From a virus, in IMG/VR virus record IMGVR_UViG_3300011116_000809, positions 1 to 38,890 of that record: a DNA stretch of 38,890 nt; one strand, given 5' to 3'. A model generated the notes under the pieces. The model had not been told where the DNA came from. It saw only the letters and a program-made list of their open reading frames with translations, and ran no database searches. A program made the position numbers and the translations under genes. Shown here in pieces: positions 1-7,242 of the stretch (positions are counted from its first letter, which is position 1; each line of letters opens with the position of its first letter).

Positions 1-1098
1 GTAAGGTGAGTAACACGCCGTGACTTGACCACTGTTTGGGTTGCGATGAGCACAACGACCAGTGATGCAACCGTTAGTAACAACGTCACCGTGCATACGA
101 CCAGTATCATTATTAACCAACTTAAGCCAAGCGTTGTTTCCATCTGCAATTTGCCCTAAGCGTTTTTTGATGAGCATGTATTGAGCAAGCACCTTAGCTT
201 CTGGGTAAGGGAGAGATTCCAATACGTCATCATCAAGAACAGGATTACCTTTCTCAGTACTTTTTTCCGGAGACCATCCGTACTTTTGTCGTAAACGATC
301 AACAATTTGCTGACGAGATCCAGGGTTAAATTCTTCGAGGTGCACTTTGACAAACGGTTCTCCTTTGACATAACCTCTTGTTTTGTTATTGACTTTTGGA
401 ATGAATGTAGTTTCATGTTTGATTGGTGGAAAAATTTCTTTTAGCTGTGCTTCAAGTTCTGCTTGCTTTGCTCGTAGCTCATCCACAAGATCAAGAGCTG
501 CATCAACATTAAAAGGAATACCTGATCGAATTTGTTTGTTAATGGCTGCAGCAAAGTCATGCTCCAGCTTGAGCGCTGATTGTGGGTATGTTTCCCAAAC
601 AATCTTCTCGTATAACTGAGTGGTAATTTTAACGTCCTGGATACAATACGCCAACATTCCATTGGAGTATTCACTGAAGTCTTTGAAGTTGATCTTGTTA
701 TCGGCCAACCTCCATCCCCAACTCTTAAGTGATGCGGATCCACGTAGGTTCGATGGAACCTGCGGATATTGTTCTGTGTCAAGGTCATAGAGTAATTCTT
801 TAGGCCAGATCAACCTGGTGCACACCAGGGTATCAATGACTTGTGCTTTGGGTTGGAAGGAAGGATAAAGCTTATGTAGTACAGGGATATCAAAGAAAAT
901 TACATTATGACCAATGAGACAATCAGCGGTTGCCAGATGAGCAAGAGCAGCATCAATACGATCAGGCCCATAAGCAGTAGTTTGTTTTCGTGTGATGTCA
1001 TATATCACAATGCAATGTACTTTTGTGGCCTGATCATATAAGCCATCAGTTTCACAATCAAAGACTAGCCATTTGCTAGTTTCTGAATCTGGCTTCAT
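1..1098 (-). CDS. DNA polymerase family A (T7-like), 3' part beyond the window
   Basis: Reading leftward from an ATG at 1098, the frame stays open for 366 codons to the window edge, so only the N-terminal part is present. Residues 13-19 (FDCETDG) hold the exonuclease I Asp and Glu. GHNVIFFDIP near residue 68 is the exonuclease II motif. YCIQDVKIT near residue 160 is the exonuclease III motif with its Asp. Near the left edge TGRCAHRNPNSGQV matches the TGR start of the polymerase domain of T7 gp5-like enzymes. The product would replicate phage DNA with 3'-5' proofreading. The start overlaps the upstream small gene by 23 nt, which suggests translational coupling. The catalytic palm and fingers lie outside the window. 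Confidence 0.93.
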   Translation of the reverse strand, partial: MKPDSETSKWLVFDCETDGLYDQATKVHCIVIYDITRKQTTAYGPDRIDAALAHLATADCLIGHNVIFFDIPVLHKLYPSFQPKAQVIDTLVCTRLIWPKELLYDLDTEQYPQVPSNLRGSASLKSWGWRLADNKINFKDFSEYSNGMLAYCIQDVKITTQLYEKIVWETYPQSALKLEHDFAAAINKQIRSGIPFNVDAALDLVDELRAKQAELEAQLKEIFPPIKHETTFIPKVNNKTRGYVKGEPFVKVHLEEFNPGSRQQIVDRLRQKYGWSPEKSTEKGNPVLDDDVLESLPYPEAKVLAQYMLIKKRLGQIADGNNAWLKLVNNDTGRMHGDVVTNGCITGRCAHRNPNSGQVTACYSPY

Positions 1099-1309
1099 CA
1101 AATACGTTGAGGTCTTCACTGGCGAGGGCACTATCGTTCTGTTGAATCCATGTCAAAACATTATATGCTCCAGCACGATAGGGATGGGAAAAGACTTTGT
1201 TAAATGTGCTGTCTCCTTTTACTTCAACAAGTTGAAATGAGTTGGTCTCACTATCAGCAGTAATGAGATATGGGACACAGTCTTTGTAAGTACCAATGAC
1301 GTAGCTCAT
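1076..1309 (-). CDS. hypothetical protein, 77 aa, ahead of DNA polymerase
   Basis: This short ORF starts at ATG 1309 and ends inside the first codons of the polymerase gene. The product is mixed alpha/beta in appearance, with no cysteine cluster, signal peptide or membrane segment. I do not recognise a family. A 14-bp hairpin lies two bases upstream of the start codon and could control its translation. The 23-nt overlap with the polymerase suggests that reading this gene helps ribosomes reach the polymerase start. Confidence 0.65.
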   Translation of the reverse strand: MSYVIGTYKDCVPYLITADSETNSFQLVEVKGDSTFNKVFSHPYRAGAYNVLTWIQQNDSALASEDLNVFDEARFRN

Positions 1310-1311
1310 GT

Positions 1312-1355
1312 GATCAGGACAAACCTGGTTTAATACTACCGGGTTTATCCTGATC
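1312..1355 (-). promoter_or_regulatory. leader hairpin directly before the 77-aa gene
   Basis: Arms GATCAGGACAAACC (1312-1325) and GGTTTATCCTGATC (1342-1355) pair over 14 positions with one wobble. On the minus strand the hairpin ends two bases before the ATG at 1309. The loop contains TATTAAAC, resembling the TTAAAC in the leaders at 2151 and 9337. No U-tract follows, so this is more likely a leader or ribosome-site structure than a terminator. Confidence 0.6.
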
Positions 1356-1372
1356 GATACTACCTACATAAT

Positions 1373-2134
1373 TTATTTCTTATGTGATACTCCGTAACCA
1401 ATGAACTCACCGTTCTTCTTGCGCTGAGACAAAGCTTGAGACGCAGCAGTACCAGCCCGCTGGGACCCATGCACCAATAGTGCAAACGGCTTGTCACCAA
1501 AGCAATGGCTATCGTCGTGATCAATCTCTAGACCACGTTCTTTTGCTTCTTGCTCTGTGTATACCACATAAGCAATTCGTTTAAATACATCTTGATTTTT
1601 GTCAAGCAAGTAATCAAGAGTCCCACCGCATGATGCGGTGAGATAAAAGTTGGATGGAATCAAATCTTTAAGATTCAACCACATCCCAAGAGACTTAGTA
1701 TATGCATAGAACTTTTGCTTAGGTCGTTGGATTGCAGCCATGATCCAAGCACGCATGTAATGCTCAGTCCAAAAATCACCTGACTCATGGATGCGAACCA
1801 ATTCTTTAGGCGCTTGCATGCTTAGTGAAAGATCAATCAGATCCCTCATTAGAATCGCCTGGTTCCCATTGCTATACATTACCTCACGCAACAGATCCCA
1901 ATTGTGCCAACGTGCATCACGCACATTAGGTCTGGTCTCTGCCATGGCTGCAAAGCATCGAAACTCTAATGCAGTTGTTCCTGTCCACTGTGGCAAATCC
2001 ATAATGTTGCCTGTAGTTCTATCAGCCATTGTCTTGCAGACACCGGCATGAGGACAAGAGTAACCAGCTGGTAGCGAAAAGATCAAACGATTCTTCAGCT
2101 TGCCATTGCCTGTAGAAAACTTAAGAAGTTTCAT
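1373..2134 (-). CDS. Gp88-like phage protein (Gene product 88 family)
   Basis: The 253-residue product begins LLKFSTGNGKLKN and continues FSLPAGYSCPHAGVC, then CFAAMAETRPNVRDARWHN. These are the N-terminal signatures I associate with the phage Gene product 88 family (named for mycobacteriophage gp88). Conserved features are the GNGKL motif, the CPHAGVC cysteine pair, and the RIHESGDFW and TASCGG segments. The biochemical function of the family is not known to me. Paired cysteines and histidines hint at metal binding, which is inference. The start at 2134 follows a leader hairpin at 2151-2179. Confidence 0.8.
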   Translation of the reverse strand: MKLLKFSTGNGKLKNRLIFSLPAGYSCPHAGVCKTMADRTTGNIMDLPQWTGTTALEFRCFAAMAETRPNVRDARWHNWDLLREVMYSNGNQAILMRDLIDLSLSMQAPKELVRIHESGDFWTEHYMRAWIMAAIQRPKQKFYAYTKSLGMWLNLKDLIPSNFYLTASCGGTLDYLLDKNQDVFKRIAYVVYTEQEAKERGLEIDHDDSHCFGDKPFALLVHGSQRAGTAASQALSQRKKNGEFIGYGVSHKK

Positions 2135-2150
2135 GATGTTGAAGTTGAAT

Positions 2151-2179
2151 TGAGCATGAGCAGTTTAACGTCATGCTCA
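2151..2179 (-). promoter_or_regulatory. leader hairpin with TGACGTTAAAC core
   Basis: TGAGCATGA (2151-2159) and TCATGCTCA (2171-2179) are perfect 9-bp arms. A nested alternative pairs GAGCA with TGCTC around the minus-strand loop TGACGTTAAAC. The same 11-nt loop occurs before the PcfJ gene (9337-9357) with different but still complementary arms. It lies 16 nt upstream of the Gp88-like start. Confidence 0.6.
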
Positions 2180-2196
2180 GGACGTGTGCTATTTAT

Positions 2197-2547
2197 TCAA
2201 ATGTTTTCATACTTCTTTTTTAATCGTTCATAAGCTTTGCGTTCCCTCTCTTCTTTTTTAAGTTTTGCTTTAAGTTCTTTTTGTTCTTTTTGTACACGAA
2301 GCCTTAGTTCCTCATCAGTTTCAAGACGTGTTTTGTACAGATAGTATTTGCGATACCAACATTTTTCACAATATTCTGTATTCATGTCTTTGGCCTCAAT
2401 GCCTTCCCAACCTTCTTCTTCTATAAGCACAGTTTTAATATATTCAATATAATCTTCTAACGTAAAATCACCATACAAATCAGTACCTAAATACTCCCAC
2501 TGTTCATATTCACGAATTAATTGTTTTTGTTCATTAATCTGATCCAT
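2197..2547 (-). CDS. hypothetical charged coiled-coil protein, 116 aa
   Basis: The product is very rich in Glu, Lys, Arg and Tyr. Residues about 78-113 are a continuous charged helix (KEQKELKAKLKKEERERK and onward) likely to form a coiled coil. A CEKC pair near residue 60 could bind metal with other ligands. I do not recognise a family. The start is ATG 2547, behind a hairpin at 2575-2603. Confidence 0.7.
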   Translation of the reverse strand: MDQINEQKQLIREYEQWEYLGTDLYGDFTLEDYIEYIKTVLIEEEGWEGIEAKDMNTEYCEKCWYRKYYLYKTRLETDEELRLRVQKEQKELKAKLKKEERERKAYERLKKKYENI

Positions 2548-2574
2548 TTTAAAAACAGATGTGTAGAATGTTTG

Positions 2575-2603
2575 CAGACCGTAGCAGAGCAGCGTCAGGT
2601 CTG
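2575..2603 (-). promoter_or_regulatory. leader hairpin before the 116-aa gene
   Basis: CAGACC (2575-2580) pairs with GGTCTG (2598-2603) around a 17-nt loop, about 27 nt upstream of the ATG at 2547. The rest of 2548-2726 holds no convincing gene; it is spacer behind the orphan thyX fragment. Confidence 0.4.
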
Positions 2604-2726
2604 AGGGAGTCAGGGTTTCTGCTGCTTCCCCTGGCTGGAAAGCGAATGACCTTGCAGCTTGATCACTGTGAGGTCACACCCTCCATCAGAAAAAACAAAC
2701 GGCTGTGACCTTCAGCTTTCCACTCA

Positions 2727-2874
2727 TCAACCAGAGGTTTCTGTTTGGAATGCCGCTTCACCAATGATGGGAAGTGTTTTGCAAAAAACATCTTTGATTT
2801 GTTGAGCAATGATGCGATGTTCAAGTTGAGTGCTTTGGTCACAACGAAGTTGTAGATAGTGAATCCACCGGACA
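2727..2874 (-). pseudogene. orphan duplicate of the thyX 3' end
   Basis: In the minus frame ending at TGA 2727-2729 the DNA encodes VRWIHYLQLR, DQSTQLEHRIIA and PIIGEAAF. This mirrors the C-terminus of the intact ThyX upstream (IHYLWVR, DPSTQMEHRQIA, PIISEAAF). By hand alignment about 24 of 39 residues are identical from IHYL to EAAF. No start codon or N-terminal part precedes it. Its first codons overlap the end of the HNH endonuclease gene in another frame. I read it as the displaced original 3' end of thyX, left behind when the endonuclease unit with a replacement 3' end inserted. Confidence 0.8.
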
Positions 2875-3327
2875 ATTATTTAGGTAGTTATTCCATGGTT
2901 CAGGATTTTTAAGATACGCTTCAATACGTCCGAGGTTTGTGTTGCATTTTGCACACAACAAGCCACGAACTACTCCGGTTTCATGACAGTGATCAACTGC
3001 CAACTGTTTGCCTGATTTACAAGTATACTGGCAAATCTTACAAACACCGCCTTGGTCTTGGAGCATTCGTTCATAGTCTTCAACAGTAATTCCATAAGCA
3101 CGTTTAAAGTGTTTTTTTCTATCAGTTATCCAAGTATTTCTATTTGCCCTTCGGCGCTCGTTAATTTTATCCAAGTCTTCTCTTGTTCTCAATGAATGTC
3201 TCACTTTGTTATAAGCATTTACACATTCTCTACACTTATTACTTAAGCGATCTTTTGTATGTGGATGAGGAGAAAAATCTGCAACAATCACATCTTTGTT
3301 GCAATAACGACAATGTTTAGTTTTCAT
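2839..3327 (-). CDS. HNH homing endonuclease, Endonuclease VII type
   Basis: Residues 5-8 (CRYC) and a later CREC form an N-terminal zinc site. YGITVEDYERMLQDQGG, then CKIC, then LAVDHCHETGVVRGLLC and CNTNLG are the hallmark of the recombination endonuclease VII (His-Me finger) family, with the catalytic HCH. The 162-aa length suits free-standing members. I chose ATG 3327 (MKTKHCRYC) over upstream in-frame codons because it overlaps the thyX stop by 11 nt and begins directly at the zinc motif. Its 3' end runs into the orphan thyX fragment. It probably cuts thyX alleles that lack the insertion. Confidence 0.9.
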   Translation of the reverse strand: MKTKHCRYCNKDVIVADFSPHPHTKDRLSNKCRECVNAYNKVRHSLRTREDLDKINERRRANRNTWITDRKKHFKRAYGITVEDYERMLQDQGGVCKICQYTCKSGKQLAVDHCHETGVVRGLLCAKCNTNLGRIEAYLKNPEPWNNYLNNCPVDSLSTTSL

Positions 3328-3979
3328 TTTTAAAAGCGGCTTCACTAATAATTGGAAATTGCTGACAAAAAATCTTTTGGATTTCAAGAGCAATTTGTCG
3401 GTGTTCCATTTGTGTGCTTGGATCAGTCCGTACCCAAAGATAATGAATAAACGACCTGAGAGTGCCGTTCATATAAAGTCTAGTCGGAGTGGAGAGCGGC
3501 AGGATGCTACGTGCGCATTCCTTGGCAACTCCAGTGCTTACCATTTCACGATACAGATGTTCTGCATCTTCATACAACTGAGAGATGCGACGGTAATAAC
3601 CAGTAATCATGTCAGCATCTAAATCATCAATACTGTTTTGCCGATTCTTAGTATCTTGCCTACGCAAATGCGGAATCACACAGGATCCCAACTCATTTAC
3701 ATCTGCATATCTTGTAGAAAATTCTTGAAAGCTGAATGAACGATGTCGCAAGATCTGTGCAGATATTGCACGAGTTGTGTTGATTTCAACACAAATATTA
3801 GCCATCTCATACGGACTCCAGTGGTTATGCGTAATCAAATAACGCAACAACCTTGGAGCTGTATCCATATTATCTTGATTCTTGGGTGCTGAAACACGTG
3901 CCATACGCGTGATCATTTCCTCTGCGTTTGGCGTACACCATACAAGAGAAACATTTGGTAATTCCACAGTGTTTTCCAT
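3317..3979 (-). CDS. thyX: flavin-dependent thymidylate synthase
   Basis: The 220-aa protein carries RHRSFSFQEFSTRYADV (residues about 84-100), the ThyX signature RHRxxSxQExSxRY that binds dUMP and FAD. ThyX converts dUMP to dTMP using methylene-tetrahydrofolate and reduced flavin, supplying thymidine for phage DNA synthesis. Length is normal for the family. The ATG at 3979 shares one base with the upstream gene's TGA. The last 40 or so residues (IHYLWVR to EAAFKNEN) are duplicated in diverged form about 450 nt downstream, beyond an HNH endonuclease gene. The present C-terminus may therefore be an acquired replacement. Confidence 0.96.
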   Translation of the reverse strand: MENTVELPNVSLVWCTPNAEEMITRMARVSAPKNQDNMDTAPRLLRYLITHNHWSPYEMANICVEINTTRAISAQILRHRSFSFQEFSTRYADVNELGSCVIPHLRRQDTKNRQNSIDDLDADMITGYYRRISQLYEDAEHLYREMVSTGVAKECARSILPLSTPTRLYMNGTLRSFIHYLWVRTDPSTQMEHRQIALEIQKIFCQQFPIISEAAFKNEN

Positions 3980-4275
3980 CACTCACCAGACACCAAGGTT
4001 TGATTGACCAGTGTAGCAAGCTGGTCAATAGGACAAATCCTGCATGTTGCATGCGTCATAGGAGACTTAAGATGATCCCACTGGATCACAAGGAACTTGG
4101 TACGCCTACCACTCTTGTCCACTTTGGTTGTATGACCAAGCACAGTCCCATAACGCTGAGTTGAATTGCGAGCAACAACCTCACGGGCTTTATTGCTAAT
4201 AGCAAACAACCCATGTAGCTTGGGGCGTTCTGCTACGCGATCACCTTCGTTGAATTGGTATTGAGTTTTAGTCAT
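3979..4275 (-). CDS. hypothetical protein, 98 aa, possible SH3-like barrel
   Basis: The sequence opens FNEGDRVAERPKLHG and continues QRYGTVLGHTTK, FLVIQWDHLKSP and CRICPIDQL. The GDRV...YGTV...VQW pattern is typical of small beta-barrel (SH3/KOW-like) proteins, and I have a general impression that similar proteins occur in other phages. No function is known to me. ATG 4275 overlaps the upstream stop as ATGA. A longer in-frame reading from 4377 is rejected because it would run inside the upstream gene. Confidence 0.75.
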   Translation of the reverse strand: MTKTQYQFNEGDRVAERPKLHGLFAISNKAREVVARNSTQRYGTVLGHTTKVDKSGRRTKFLVIQWDHLKSPMTHATCRICPIDQLATLVNQTLVSGE

Positions 4276-4625
4276 GGCACGTGTTTCCATGCTTTGTAAT
4301 TGACAATGTTTGATACATGTGGCCTTGAAATACCATACTGTTTTGCTATGGAAGTCAAGGTTTGCCCTTCCTGCCATAGCTTACGCATAGTGATAATGTC
4401 ATCATCGTTAAACGTTGACATTGGGTGTGCTTCACCCATGACAATGTTACGCGTTCTTGGGGTACCAGGCATTGGACCTGGCTTTGGTTGTTCATAAGTT
4501 TCAATAGTACGAAATGTTTTGTTGCAATCCAAACAACGTTTATACTTCTTCAAGAAATTTCCATAATCTCTTGTACAAGTAACACGTGTATTTTTACTGT
4601 TGCAATGCCGACATTTCAATCCCAT
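4272..4625 (-). CDS. zinc-ribbon plus helix-turn-helix DNA-binding protein
   Basis: Residues 4-45 form a two-pair zinc ribbon: CRHC, then KRCLDCNKTFRTIETYE, similar to the N-terminal ribbon of NrdR. Residues about 75-115 (LTSIAKQYGISRPHVSNIV, then KAWKHV) are a Hin-type helix-turn-helix of the kind often appended to homing endonucleases. No nuclease motif is visible, so it is more likely a regulator or a nuclease-less remnant. The ATG at 4625 gives the cleanest N-terminus. The stop overlaps the next start (ATGA), suggesting coupling. Confidence 0.8.
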   Translation of the reverse strand: MGLKCRHCNSKNTRVTCTRDYGNFLKKYKRCLDCNKTFRTIETYEQPKPGPMPGTPRTRNIVMGEAHPMSTFNDDDIITMRKLWQEGQTLTSIAKQYGISRPHVSNIVNYKAWKHVP

Positions 4626-4629
4626 TAAT

Positions 4630-5187
4630 TTAACTAACCTCCACCACAGGCGCATCCGCAATCAACTGCAGCAGCAGATCCCGCTGCCGAAGCCGAGCAG
4701 CATCAGCATCAGCAGCAGCCCAAGCAGCAGCCCAAGCAGCATCAGCATCAGCATCAGCAGCAGCATCAGCAGCAGCAGGCCAGTAAAGGCCCTGCGCCAG
4801 CAAGTCCATACCAGTAATCACTGGATCAATGACTGCCTGGATGTCATCTGGCTGTGGTGGCAGGCTACGCAGCTCAGCAGCAAGAAACTGCCAATGTACC
4901 CTGCTTAAATCCTTGCCATCGCATCCCACTGCATCAGGTAACGCAGCAAAAAACGCCTTTGCTTTATCTGCTGGCAATGCCTCAAAGATGCTTTCAGCAA
5001 TGCGCTGCACAGCAACCGGCAGGCCATACGTCGCTTCGTTGATGCTGGGGTCATCGTCATGCGCCAAGCATCCAATAAAGCAACCGCGTAGGTTTACGGT
5101 ATCCCAATAGATACCTTGAATGATGGAATCTGCAGCAACGTGCTTAGCAACACGCTGCTTAAGTTGTTCGGTGTTTTTAGTTAGCAT
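4630..5187 (-). CDS. hypothetical protein with Ala/Asp/Trp repeat tail, 185 aa
   Basis: Residues 1-130 look globular (IYWDTVNLRGCFIGCLAH, LPVAVQRIAESIFEALP). The C-terminal third is built of Ala-Asp and Ala-Trp repeats (AAADAAADADADAAWAAAW), encoded by GCA/GCT/GAT triplets that read as CAG and CAT runs on the plus strand (about 4690-4785). Alanine-rich repeats of this kind are common in phage and bacterial proteins of unknown role. The start is ATG 5187, overlapping the upstream gene's end by 11 nt. The repeat tract is a likely slippage hotspot. Confidence 0.7.
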   Translation of the reverse strand: MLTKNTEQLKQRVAKHVAADSIIQGIYWDTVNLRGCFIGCLAHDDDPSINEATYGLPVAVQRIAESIFEALPADKAKAFFAALPDAVGCDGKDLSRVHWQFLAAELRSLPPQPDDIQAVIDPVITGMDLLAQGLYWPAAADAAADADADAAWAAAWAAADADAARLRQRDLLLQLIADAPVVEVS

Positions 5188-5566
5188 GGTTCTCCAGTTC
5201 GGTAGCGATGGCAAGGAGTTCTGCGCGGATGCGTTGGCACTCCATCGCCATTGGCAAGTAGTTCCGTGGCTCATCCAAGTCGCTTGGCGCCACCTGATCC
5301 GCAGCAGTACGCAGGGCGGCAGCGACTTGACCGGCTTCGTCTTGGATCCATTCGCCGTTGATGTAATTCCCGTCTCGGGCCTCTTTGTAGGCATTCATCA
5401 CCGCTTGGGCCTGGGGGGAGAGGCACTTTCTTAGGTCTTGATTAAACTTGACATGGTGCATGCAATTGTCGCAACGAAGATCGCCAAAGATGTCATCATT
5501 TAAATCAAAGGCTTTGTAGTGACCTTTGCCGCATCGGACGCATGTTGCGCGTGTATTGTCAGCCAT
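5177..5566 (-). CDS. zinc-finger protein with AAALR-AADQV repeat domain, 129 aa
   Basis: Residues 7-32 contain CVRCGKGHYKAF and LRCDNC, a probable zinc knuckle. Residues about 78-125 contain VAAALRTAADQVAP and LLAIATELE, paralogous to the neighbouring gene at 5559-5801 (IAAALRAAADQVVP, LLAIAAELE). The ATG at 5566 overlaps the upstream stop by 8 nt. Function unknown. The shared domain points to local duplication with later fusion to the zinc segment. Confidence 0.7.
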   Translation of the reverse strand: MADNTRATCVRCGKGHYKAFDLNDDIFGDLRCDNCMHHVKFNQDLRKCLSPQAQAVMNAYKEARDGNYINGEWIQDEAGQVAAALRTAADQVAPSDLDEPRNYLPMAMECQRIRAELLAIATELENHAN

Positions 5567-5801
5567 TGGCATCCTCCAGCTCGGCGGCGATGGCGAGGAG
5601 GTCGTCGCGAACATCTTCACGGGCATCCCAATCAGCATAGGCAGCGTCATCCGCGTAAAGAGGCATGTCGCGTTCTGGCACCACCTGATCCGCAGCAGCA
5701 CGCAGGGCGGCGGCAATGGGCGATCTGGCGTGGTCGCGAGCAACGGATGCTGCTGAGTCCACTGCCCAAGCGGCGGGGCTCAGTGGGGTGGGGTTAGTCA
5801 T
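5559..5801 (-). CDS. small AAALR-AADQV repeat-domain protein, 80 aa
   Basis: The product is alanine- and aspartate-rich and almost entirely helical. IAAALRAAADQVVPE and LLAIAAELED match the C-terminal domain of the next gene (5177-5566), and the underlying DNA is also visibly similar (shared CACCTGATCCGCAGCAG near 5291 and 5683). It starts MTNPTP at 5801 with an 8-nt overlap with the upstream gene. Function unknown. Confidence 0.65.
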   Translation of the reverse strand: MTNPTPLSPAAWAVDSAASVARDHARSPIAAALRAAADQVVPERDMPLYADDAAYADWDAREDVRDDLLAIAAELEDANG

Positions 5802-6108
5802 TGAGCTGCTCCAGAGCGCGGCGGATTAGTTTTTCTTCAACTGTTGGTCCAAGCATCTTGTCCTCGATCTCGTTTAAAGCGGCAAGCGCCTGCTCCTTCA
5901 AGCTCGGCGGCTTCGGGCGGCGGGCGGCGCGGAGTTTTTCCTCAGGCATGGGATAGTCACCGAAGTACGGGCAATAATTAGCGACCCACTCACAGCACGC
6001 CTCCAGCTCCTGGTCAGCGCCAGCGCGATAGGCAGCCTCAAATGCAAGGCTTCGGGGCATCCCCTCCCACTGCTTGAATAACTCCGGCGATGGGGTGGGG
6101 TTAGTCAT
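5794..6108 (-). CDS. ELEACCEW/ARRPKPPS-family small protein, 104 aa (paralog 1)
   Basis: It shares the block order SPELF..W, GADQELEACCEW, LRAARRPKPPSLKEQAL and IRRALEQLND with the genes at 6101-6478 and 11291-11671. The adjacent cysteines and invariant RRPKPPS suggest a conserved fold, but I know no function. The start MTNPTP at 6108 overlaps the upstream gene by 8 nt, as does its stop with the downstream start. Confidence 0.7.
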   Translation of the reverse strand: MTNPTPSPELFKQWEGMPRSLAFEAAYRAGADQELEACCEWVANYCPYFGDYPMPEEKLRAARRPKPPSLKEQALAALNEIEDKMLGPTVEEKLIRRALEQLND

Positions 6109-6478
6109 TGTTCTCCAGCTCCTGCAGGCGCTCCAGGGCGCGGCGAATGGCGGCAAACCGTTTGACTTTGTTAGGGCCTGTTACCGGCATGAGTAGAATC
6201 ACGGTTCGCTCTAACTCCTGTAACGCCTCCTCCGCCAAGCTCGGGGGCTTCGGGCGGCGGGCCTTGCGGAGCGACGGGATGAGTTCGACGTGAGTCGTCA
6301 ACTTCCACTGGTGCTGTAGCCATTCACAGCACGCCTCCAGCTCCCGGTCGGCGCCCCATCGGGCGGCTTGGGTGACGAGGTGCCAGGAGTAAGACAACGG
6401 AGCGTCACCTGGAGCGGTATTTCTCCATAAATCAAACAGCTCAGGCGATGGAATGATGGGGTGTTGTTGGTCAGTCAT
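6101..6478 (-). CDS. ELEACCEW/ARRPKPPS-family small protein, 125 aa (paralog 2)
   Basis: Same block architecture as the neighbour: IPSPELFDLW, AARWGADRELEACCEWL, LRKARRPKPPSLAEEAL and IRRALERL. The middle of the protein is longer than in paralog 1. The start at 6478 overlaps the upstream stop as ATGA, so it is translationally coupled to the polyglutamine-tailed gene. Role unknown. Confidence 0.7.
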   Translation of the reverse strand: MTDQQHPIIPSPELFDLWRNTAPGDAPLSYSWHLVTQAARWGADRELEACCEWLQHQWKLTTHVELIPSLRKARRPKPPSLAEEALQELERTVILLMPVTGPNKVKRFAAIRRALERLQELENND

Positions 6479-6810
6479 TGTTGTTGTTGCTGTTGTTGTT
6501 TGAATTCCATGTACTTATCTAGTTGCATTGCATCCAGTAAGTACAAAGTATTTTCTGATCCAAGAACCTTAAAAGAATCCTGGATCAAATTGTAAAGCGC
6601 ATCATCTCCTTGGTAATAGGACATTAAAATTTCTTCTGCCTTATGAAATCCCAATGGATTACCAGTCAATGACTCAAGTACATCTGATGTCATTGCATCA
6701 ATAAGACTTCCAACTAAAGCTGGAACTACCAGATGAGTTACATCTGGTGGAATCATTGCAAGTACTTTGTCAATTAACTCCAAGTCAATGTTGCATTCAG
6801 TTGATGTCAT
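6475..6810 (-). CDS. hypothetical protein with polyglutamine C-terminus, 111 aa
   Basis: Mostly helical, with a hydrophobic core (VTHLVVPALVGSLIDAM). It ends in seven consecutive glutamines encoded by CAA/CAG, directly at the 4-nt overlap with the next start. The triplet run can slip, which would change the coupling. A terminator-like hairpin sits just upstream of its ATG (6819-6836). No family recognised. Confidence 0.65.
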   Translation of the reverse strand: MTSTECNIDLELIDKVLAMIPPDVTHLVVPALVGSLIDAMTSDVLESLTGNPLGFHKAEEILMSYYQGDDALYNLIQDSFKVLGSENTLYLLDAMQLDKYMEFKQQQQQQQ

Positions 6811-6818
6811 AGATAAAA

Positions 6819-6836
6819 CCCCAGCTTGCGCTGGGG
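6819..6836 (-). terminator. rho-independent terminator
   Basis: On the minus strand CCCCAGC and GCTGGGG enclose a GCAA tetraloop and are followed by TTTT. It lies 22 nt after the stop of the 6858-7220 gene and 8 nt before the next start, so it could end or attenuate transcription between them. Confidence 0.75.
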
Positions 6837-6857
6837 ATGACAGGCGTTAGGTTGATG

Positions 6858-7220
6858 TTAGGCTGGTGATGCTTGCGTGTCAAGAGGTGGAGTCATTACT
6901 CCAGAATCTTTTAGCTTATCAAGCATGGCACACATGATTGTTGCATGCATGTGGGTCTGTTCCATGAACTGCTTGGCACGCTCAGCTGAAATAACATGGA
7001 CACTGCCGTTGGGTTCCACATACTTCCAACTGCCATCAGGCTGTGGTTCACCTTGGAGCGCAAGACGCTCAGAGTTATGGACATAACGCAGCTCAAGATT
7101 GTGATAATCCTTGAGCCCATCATTAGATGTCCATGTAGCACCAACGTTGTAACGTTTGTCTTCATCTGAGTATGCATGGAACTCAGGGATGATTGATTTG
7201 AATACAGACAAGATTTGCAT
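6858..7220 (-). CDS. hypothetical protein, 120 aa, downstream of the tRNA
   Basis: The product contains a region that reads like small beta strands (YNVGATWTSN, LELRYVH, GSWKYVEPNGS) followed by a helical tail (AERAKQFMEQTHMHATIMC). The ATG at 7220 (MQILSVF) is the first one after the tRNA. A longer open frame simply reads through the tRNA and is not coding. No family recognised. Confidence 0.65.
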   Translation of the reverse strand: MQILSVFKSIIPEFHAYSDEDKRYNVGATWTSNDGLKDYHNLELRYVHNSERLALQGEPQPDGSWKYVEPNGSVHVISAERAKQFMEQTHMHATIMCAMLDKLKDSGVMTPPLDTQASPA

Positions 7221-7242
7221 GGTGTTGTGTTGAGTATGTTGT

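Noticed and set aside
1-788. Small minus- and plus-strand ORFs over the polymerase
   Set aside because: They are other frames of the edge-truncated polymerase gene, whose frame holds all three exonuclease motifs.
2663-2875. 70-aa minus-strand ORF
   Set aside because: It reads the thyX remnant out of frame; the frame with ThyX similarity is the adjacent one.
3317-3327. Intein or group I intron in thyX
   Set aside because: ThyX is already complete upstream of the endonuclease, no splicing-block motifs (Cys start, His-Asn end) are present, and I see no P/Q/R/S core between 2875 and 3316.
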